A stretch of 64,000 nt of DNA from CAVWDU01 sp963840725 (GTDB lineage: Bacteria > Pseudomonadota > Gammaproteobacteria > Pseudomonadales > Halieaceae). The translations under genes were made by a program, and so were the position numbers. Below, piece by piece: positions 58,449-64,000 of this stretch (position 1 is the first letter of the stretch; each line of letters begins with the position of its first letter). The notes under the pieces were generated by a model. That model did not search any database, had not been told where the DNA came from, and saw nothing but the letters and a program-made list of their open reading frames with translations. The stretch covers positions 868,001 to 932,000 of the forward strand of contig CAWIZY010000009.1 in assembly GCA_963840725.1 (NCBI GenBank), read 5' to 3'.

Positions 58449-58701
58449 ATGAGCGACAACAAGGACACCCGAGGATCAAAGAAGACAGACGAGCGGAAGA
58501 AGTCGCTGAACCCGCTACAGGTGGTGGTCGCAGCGTATTTGCGGCGGGCCTGGGGGTGCAGAGCAGCAAGAATCGGGAGCGGGATTTCAAGCAGGGCGGG
58601 TCGGCGTATTCATTGTCGCAGGCGCTGATTTTCACCCTGCTGTTTATCGGCGCGGTGGTACGCGATTGTGCAGTCTGGTGCTGAAAAGTGCGGGGAGCTG
58701 A
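58449..58701 (+). CDS. DUF2970 domain protein (frame changes)
   Basis: The short gene starts MSDNKDTRGSKKTDERKKSL followed by NPLQVV. After an indel near 58528 it continues FAAGLGVQSSKNRERDFKQG and a membrane helix ALIFTLLFIGAVV, and after two more indels ends in VQLVLKSAGS at 58699-58701. NPLQVVxSVxAAxxGVQS followed by one helix is the DUF2970 pattern. It is a small inner-membrane protein of unknown function, about 80 residues, directly downstream of metH. Confidence 0.75.
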
Positions 58702-59133
58702 GCCTACCATGCTCAAGCCCTGTGCCGCAGTGCGCTCGCCGCACCGCTCAGGTGGGCATGCCGGACAGCCAGAGGTACAGCGATAAGTGACCATGACAGC
58801 TGAGTGGCTAGCTGTGACTGGCGATGGCGTCGGCCACGCCAGTCGGCATCGCGTTACCTGGTGTAACTGATCTACGACAATGGTGTGACTCCGGTAGGGT
58901 AATGGCATCCGCACTGTGTCGCCGCTGCAGGTTATAGCAGTATCTGACGTACTAATCCCACGAGCCCTGTAGAGGATAACGGGCTAATAACAGCATACGG
59001 TGCTGTCCAGACCCCGAGCGTAGAGTTCTAACCTTATGAAAATTCAGACTAATTAGTTACTCCGGCTTTTCTGGTAAGGTATCGCGTTTGATAGCCCTTC
59101 TCCAACGTCGGCGCGGTCTAACAGGAATTTTAG
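58702..59133. other. Intergenic region, no gene seen
   Basis: About 430 bp between the DUF2970 gene and the reductase contain no frame with family features on either strand. A long reverse frame that crosses it is a shadow of the metH end. The promoter of the reductase operon must lie here, but no clear Cys-regulon or Fnr site is visible to me. Confidence 0.6.
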
Positions 59134-60805
59134 ATGTACGTTTACGACCAGTACGACCAGACAATCGTGGATCGAACGGGTCGCCCAGTATCGCGACCAG
59201 ACCGAGCGTTATCTGGCCGGAAAACTGACCGAGGCAGAGTTTCTGCCGCTGCGCCTGCAGAACGGCCTGTATGTGCAGCGCCTGGCGCCCATGCTGCGTA
59301 TCGCGGTGCCCTATGGCCTGCTCAGTAGCTACCCAGGTGCGCAAAATGGCACAGATCACCCGGCAGTATGACAAGGGCTACGCCCACATCAGTACGCGCC
59401 AGAATGTGCAACTGAACTGGCCCAGACTGGAGGAAGTGCCGGACATTCTCGCCGAATTGGCCAGCGGTGCAGATGCACGCCATCCAGACCAGTGGCAACT
59501 GTATCCGCAACACCACCACAGACCAGTATGCCGGTGTGGCCGTCGATGAACTGGAGGATCCGCGCCCCTACTGCGAAATCATTCGCCAGTGGTCCACCCT
59601 GCACCCGGAGTTTGCCTTCTTGCCGCGCAAGTTCAAGATCGCGGTCTGCGGCAGCAGCCAGGACCGCGCGGCCATTCACGCCCACGACATTGGCCTGGAA
59701 CTGGTCATGCCAATGAGGCCGGTGAGATCGGCTTCAAGGTACTGGTCGGCGGCGGGCTGGGGCGCACACCGGTGATTGGCCCGGTGGTCTGCGAGTGGCT
59801 GGACAAGAAGCACCTGCTGACCTACCTGGAGGCCATACTGCGGGTCTACAACCAGCATGGTCGCCGCGACAACAAGTACAAGGCGAGGATCAAGATCCTG
59901 GTCAAGGCGATGGGCGTGGACGCATTTCGCGAGGCTGTTGAGCAGGAATGGGCAGCATTAAAGGATGGTCCGACCACGCTGACTGATGAAGAAATTGCGC
60001 GCGCCTGGTGCATTCTTTTACGCTCCGGATTACCGGGCCTGGATGCCGAGCCGTCGAGCAGAGCACTGGCAGCGCAGCTGCGCGCAGGGACCCGATCTTT
60101 GGCAACTGGGTAAAGCGCAACACGCCGGCGCATCGGGTGGCCGGTTATCGCATCGTGAATATCTCGCTGAAGGCCACAGGATATGCGCCGGGCGATATCA
60201 CCGATGCGCAACTGGAGCTGCTGGCAGACCTGGCTGAACAGTACTCCTTTGGTGAAATTCGCACTACCCATCAACAGAACCTGGTGCTGGCCGACGTGCA
60301 GATAGCTGCAGCTGTATGCGCTGTGGCAGCGATTGCAGGCCGCCGGCCTGGCGACCGCCAATATCGGCTACCTGACCGATATGATCTGCTGCCCGGGCGG
60401 CGACTACTGCTCGCTGGCCAATGCCAAGTCGCTACCGGTAGCAGAAGCCATCCAGGCGCGTTTTGACGATCTGGATTACCTCTACGACCTGGGCCCGCTG
60501 GAGTTGAATATCAGCGGTTGTATGAATGCCTGCGGCCATCACCATATTGGTCACATCGGTATTCTCGGCGTCGACAAAAAGGGCCAGGAGTTTTACCAGG
60601 TTTGCCTCGGTGGCAGCCAGGCCAAGGATGCCTCCATCGGCAAGATTCTGGGCCCCTCTTTCAGCCAGGAAGATATGCCGATGTGATCGAGAAAATACTG
60701 GCCACCTTACGTGAACTGCGGCAGGAAGAAGAAACTTTCCTGGATACCTACCGCCGGGTGGGAATCGACCCATTCAAGGAGCGTGTTTATGCCAAAGCTG
60801 ATTAA
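59134..60805 (+). CDS. Siroheme sulfite/nitrite reductase, CysI/NirA type (many frame changes)
   Basis: The fragments give one siroheme reductase of about 555 residues: MYVYDQYDQTIVD, GYAHISTRQNVQLNWPRLEE near 59375, SGNCIRNTTTDQYAGVAVDE near 59490, VLVGGGLGRTPVIGPVV near 59740, then the second half with EIRTTHQQNLVLADVQ near 60255. The cluster/siroheme ligands are ICCPGGDYCSLANAKSLPVA near 60390 and ISGCMNACGHHHIGHIG near 60515. It reduces sulfite to sulfide (or nitrite to ammonia). The DUF934 partner, which usually accompanies the assimilatory sulfite form, overlaps its end by 17 bp. At least eight indels are present. Confidence 0.9.
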
Positions 60806-61271
60806 GGAGGGCGATATTGTTGAGGACAACTGGCTGCCCGCCAGATCCCGAGGCAGTGCGATCCGCTCGGACCGACAGATCCTGACCCTGGAGCAGTGGC
60901 TGGCGCTGGAGGACAAGACCGAGCCAGCGCGGTGCAACTGGAGCCCGGTCAGGGACCTGACTCCGCTGTTTGGACACCTGGACGACATCGCCCTGGTGCC
61001 GATAAATTTTCCGGTGTTCACCGACGGTCGCGGGTTTTCCTATGCGCGGGAGCTGCGCGAACGGGGCTACGCGGCGAGCTGCGTGCCGCGGGTCATTTTA
61101 TTCGCGACCAACTGGCATTATTTGCAGCGCTGCGGCTTCAACGCCTTTCAACTGGCGCAGGACGAATCGAGCTGGAGAGCCTGCCGTGGCCAGCCTGCAC
61201 GGATTTCAGCGAACACTACCAGGCCTGCGGCGGACCAGCCACTGCCGCTGTTCCGACGAAGAAGCGGTTAG
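60789..61271 (+). CDS. DUF934 protein, partner of siroheme sulfite reductase (compensated frame changes)
   Basis: This 160-residue frame starts MPKLIKEGDIVEDNWLPARS and contains the DUF934 core LVPINFPVFTDGRGFSYARE and HYLQRCGFNAFQLAQDES, ending DQPLPLFRRRSG. Between about 61068 and 61113, and again between about 61162 and 61230, the translation leaves the family pattern and then returns. The other frame supplies GELRAAGHFIRDQL and TDFSEHYQAC in these gaps, so paired indels are present. DUF934 genes almost always follow this reductase; a role in electron delivery or assembly is assumed, not proven. Confidence 0.85.
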   Translation: MPKLIKEGDIVEDNWLPARSRGSAIRSDRQILTLEQWLALEDKTEPARCNWSPVRDLTPLFGHLDDIALVPINFPVFTDGRGFSYARELRERGYAASCVPRVILFATNWHYLQRCGFNAFQLAQDESSWRACRGQPARISANTTRPAADQPLPLFRRRSG

Positions 61272-61327
61272 CGCCCGGGCGCGTATTCCTATCCACGTCT
61301 GGCTGCTGGATCTACACTGCCGGTATC

Positions 61328-62585
61328 ATGCCCGGCCAGGAGAACGGCACGATCGATGGATGCCAGTCAGTCACCTTTTCTTTTTTCCTGATCTTCACCG
61401 GGGCGGCAATCTTTGCCTCGATGGCACTGTACACCCGTCAGCCGCTGATCATCGCCTACATCGCCCTGGGTGCCTGTATCGGCCCCTACGGCCTGACGCT
61501 GGTCACCGACCTGAAGCTGCTGTCTGATATCGGCCATATCGGCATCATTTTCCTGCTGTTCCTGCTGGGGCTGGACATGCAGCCCCAGGCCCTGTGGGCA
61601 ACCCTGCGCAAATCAACCGTGGTCGCTCTGTTCAGCTCGGCGATATTTCTTGGCGATGGGTTTCGGCGTCGCCAGCCTGTTCGGCTATTACACACGGTCG
61701 ATGCGTTGGTGATCGGTGCGGCCATGATGTTTTCCTCGACGATCATCGGTATCAAGCTGCTGCCCACCACGGTGCTGCATCACCGCCATATCGGCGAGCT
61801 GATGATCGGCCTGCTGCTGTTGCAGGATTTACTGGCCATTATTGTATTGATGGTCCTGTCAGTGGCTGCCAGCGGTGAAGCCGCAGAGGACCTGGGACCG
61901 CAACTGGCGCTTGTCGATTGCTTAGCCTGCCGCTACTGGCCGGCGGTGCCTGGTTGATGGTGCGCTATGTTCTGCTGCCGCTGATCACCCGCTTTGACCG
62001 CTTTCATGAGTACATTTTCCTGCTGGCTATCGGTTGGTGCCTGGGCCTGGCCGAGAGCGCCAGAGCCCTGGGGCTGTCGGAGGAAATCGGCGCCTTTATT
62101 GCCGGCATCGCTATCGCGACCAGTCCGATATCCCAGTACATCGCCGTCAATCTGAAGCCCTTGCGAGACTTTTTTTTGATTCTGTTCTTTTTCTCGGTCG
62201 GGCGCCCGGTTCGACCTCTCGATGTTGGGTGAGGTATGGCTGGCAGCGTTGCTGCTGGCCGCTCTGGTGTTGGGCTCAAGCCGGTGGTCTATCGCTTCCT
62301 GCTCAAGGGTGTCAGCGAGAAGCGCAATCTAGCCTGGGACCTGGGTTTCAGGCTGGGCCAGGCCAGCGAGTTCTCCCTGCTGATCGCCTATGTTGCCCTG
62401 GGCAATGCACTCATCAGTCGAGCAGGCGTCGCTCCTGATACAGGCCACCACCATCATCACCTTGCTGGCTGTCGTCGTACATCGTTGTCCTGAACTACCC
62501 TACGCCGATTGCCATCTCTGATCGACTGCGAAGACTGATTCGGGCCACGTCTGTGACCATGGCAATGCAGCTCAGTGTCATTTAA
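61328..62585 (+). CDS. Monovalent cation/proton antiporter, CPA2 (Kef-type) family (frame changes)
   Basis: Fragments form one membrane antiporter of about 415 residues. FFLIFTGAAIFASMALYTRQ and QPLIIAYIALGACIGPYGL form the N-terminal helices, DIGHIGIIFLLFLLGLDMQP holds the conserved GLD of CPA2, and MMFSSTIIGIKLLPTTVLHH and LMIGLLLLQDLLAIIVLMVL are the core helices with the QD transport Asp. LSEEIGAFIAGIAIATSPIS and GQASEFSLLIAYVALGNALI complete the protein, which ends TMAMQLSVI at 62585. No TrkA-N domain follows. Frame changes occur near 61660, 61915, 62205, 62265 and 62425. It exchanges K+ or Na+ for H+. Confidence 0.85.
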
Positions 62586-62593
62586 CAGGCCAA

Positions 62594-62620
62594 AAAAAAC
62601 CGGCCAAGGGCCGGTTTTTT
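62594..62620. terminator. Bidirectional intrinsic terminator
   Basis: AAAAAACCGGCC-AAG-GGCCGGTTTTTT is a perfect 12-bp inverted repeat with a 3-nt loop and A- and T-tracts on both sides. It serves the antiporter on the plus strand and etfA on the minus strand, whose stop codon touches its edge. Confidence 0.93.
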
Positions 62621-63576
62621 CAGCGCAGCTTTACCGGCTTACTGAGCTTGGCTTCAAGCTCTGGCAGCGCCTCAAACAGATCTGCCACCAGACCGTAGTC
62701 GGCCACCTGGAAGATCGGCGCATCCTCGTCCTTGTTGATGGCGACGATGACCTTGGAGTCCTTCATGCCGGCGAGGTGCTGGATAGCGCCGGAAATACCC
62801 ACCGCGATGTACAGATCAGGCGCGACAATCTTGCCGGTCTGTCCGACCTGCATGTCATTGGGCACGAAGCCGGCGTCAACGGCCGCACGCGAAGCGCCGA
62901 TGGCTGCGCCCAGTTTGTCGGCGATGCCTTCGAGCAGTTTGAAGTTCTCGCCATTTTGCATGCCGCGACCACCGGAGATCACCACCGATGCGGCGGTCAG
63001 GTCGGGTCGGTCGCGACTCAGCAACTTCTTCACCGACGAAGCTGGAGATGCCCGCATCGTGAACGGCGTCAACGGCCTCAACGCTGGCCGAACCGCCACC
63101 GCTGGCCGCGGCGTCAAAAGCGGTTCCCCGGACGGTGATCACTTTCTTGGCGTCGGAGCTTTTTACCGTAGCGATTACGTTGCCTGCATAGATCGGGCCG
63201 CTTGAAAGTATCCGCGCGACTCTACTGACACTGATCTCTGAAATCTGCGCCACATCCAGGCCGGCTGCAACTCGGGGCATGATGTTCTTTCCATTGCTGG
63301 TAGCGGGTGCGAGTATGTTGTCGTAGTCGGCCGCTAATTCAACGATGAGTAAGCTGACGTTCTCCGCCAACTGATGCTCATAGACGGCGTTGTCGGCCAC
63401 CAGTACTTTGCGGATGCCATCAATGCCAGCAGCCTGCTCCGCGGCCGCGCCGCAGTTGGCGCCGGCGACAAGAATATCGATATCACCGCCCAGGGCTTGT
63501 GCCGCCGTAACCGTGTTGAGGGTAGCCGACATTGAGTTGCTGTGTTGTCGTGTTCTGCAATTACCAGCGTGCTCAT
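62620..63576 (-). CDS. etfA: Electron transfer flavoprotein alpha subunit (two frame changes)
   Basis: The start MSTLVIAEHDN at 63576 continues, after an indel near 63535, as LNTVTAAQALGGDIDILVAG. A second frame change near 63013 leads to RPDLTAASVVISGGRGMQNG. The FAD-binding end follows: PNDMQVGQTGKIVAPDLYIA, VGISGAIQHLAGMKDSKVIV and AINKDEDAPIFQVADYGLVA. With EtfB it carries electrons from acyl-CoA dehydrogenases to the quinone pool. Its start overlaps the etfB stop (TGATG). The frame breaks match the error-rich tract of this part of the window. Confidence 0.93.
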
Positions 63577-64000
63577 CAGATTACCTTCGCTTCGTTCTTC
63601 AATTTGTCGACCAGTTGATCCACGTCTTCAACCTTGATGCCGGCCTGACGCTCTGCCGGCGGCTCCACATTGACCTGCGTCAGGTGCGAGGTAACTGCGA
63701 CATCCAGGTCCTCGGGGGTGTAGACGTCCAGCGGCTTCTTTTTTGCCTTCATGATGTTGGGCAGCGATGCGTAGCGCGGTTCGTTCAGGCGCAGATCCGT
63801 GGTGATGACTGCCGGCAGCTTGAGATTCAGGGTCTGCAGACCGCCGTCGACCTCACGGATGACTTGCAGCTTGTCTCCATCGATGGTAATCTCGGAGGCA
63901 AAAGTACCCTGGGGCATGTTGGCCAATGCGGCCAGCATCTGCCCGGTCTGGTTGTTGTCACCATCGATGCTCTGCTTGCCCATGATGATCAGTTGAGGCT
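63576..64000 (-). CDS. etfB: Electron transfer flavoprotein beta subunit (5' partial)
   Basis: The C-terminal 141 residues are visible and the gene leaves the window at its 5' side. PQLIIMGKQSIDGDNNQTGQ is the AMP/FAD-contact signature of EtfB, followed by MLAALANMPQGTFASEI, LKLPAVITTDLRLNEPRYAS and LPNIMKAKKKPLDV. The frame is clean over this stretch. It is upstream of and translationally coupled to etfA, the standard etfBA order. Confidence 0.95.
   Translation of the reverse strand, partial: PQLIIMGKQSIDGDNNQTGQMLAALANMPQGTFASEITIDGDKLQVIREVDGGLQTLNLKLPAVITTDLRLNEPRYASLPNIMKAKKKPLDVYTPEDLDVAVTSHLTQVNVEPPAERQAGIKVEDVDQLVDKLKNEAKVI

Overview
The window looks like a chromosomal segment of a marine gammaproteobacterium, most likely in or near the Cellvibrionales (Halieaceae-like). 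This is inferred from the classic gammaproteobacterial block mltD-gloB-methyltransferase-rnhA-dnaQ, from nhaB, sohB, nudC and metH, and from accessory genes common in that group (DUF3604 protein, phytanoyl-CoA dioxygenase, rhombosortase, PPK2). GC content looks moderately high and coding density is high. I see no rRNA, tRNA, CRISPR array, intact insertion sequence or prophage.

Layout. 1-2.7 kb: the end of an atypical SDR gene, a 2-hydroxychromene-2-carboxylate isomerase and a membrane-anchored MDR oxidoreductase. 2.8-8.6 kb: a double-length UvrA-like protein with four complete ABC ATPase domains, preceded by a consensus LexA box. 8.7-14.1 kb: an exported DUF3604 protein, two hotdog thioesterases and a translationally coupled kinase / inositol-monophosphatase pair. 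14.1-17.7 kb: decayed DNA with a VapC-like remnant, then DUF1993, a TetR-PhyH operon with a palindromic operator candidate, and a MarC protein. 17.9-22.8 kb: an XRE-type regulator divergent from a cassette of VIT/VWA surface protein with a GlyGly-CTERM tail, its rhombosortase and a membrane acyltransferase. 22.9-24.9 kb: a GST and a patatin phospholipase. 25.6-31.4 kb: a heme uptake and utilisation locus (hmuTUV divergent from a TonB-dependent heme/hemoglobin receptor, hutX and hutZ) with a Fur-like site between the arms. 31.5-34.4 kb: a diguanylate cyclase, a hypothetical protein and PPK2. 34.4-40.0 kb: sohB, nudC, nhaB, dnaQ, rnhA and a methyltransferase. 40.1-46.5 kb: gloB, mltD and an RND efflux pair. 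46.6-52.7 kb: an AddB-like/AddA-like nuclease-helicase pair. 52.8-54.6 kb: a DAHP synthase and nfuA. 54.7-62.6 kb: metH, DUF2970, a siroheme sulfite/nitrite reductase with DUF934, and a CPA2 antiporter. The window ends in etfA and etfB (partial).

Sequence quality differs along the window. Two tracts (about 34.4-39.1 kb and 54.7-63.5 kb) carry dozens of single-base frame changes in unrelated housekeeping genes. The protein motifs stay well conserved in the alternating frames, so I read these as uncorrected sequencing indels rather than gene death. These genes are given as full spans. Single frame changes also break the heme receptor (near 29127) and the AddB-like gene (near 50950).

The most interesting items are (i) the one-to-one rhombosortase / GlyGly-CTERM VIT-VWA cassette, which resembles the marine 'sortase plus VIT/VWA target' arrangement with both the enzyme and the sorting signal exchanged, and (ii) the tandem UvrA under an apparent SOS operator.
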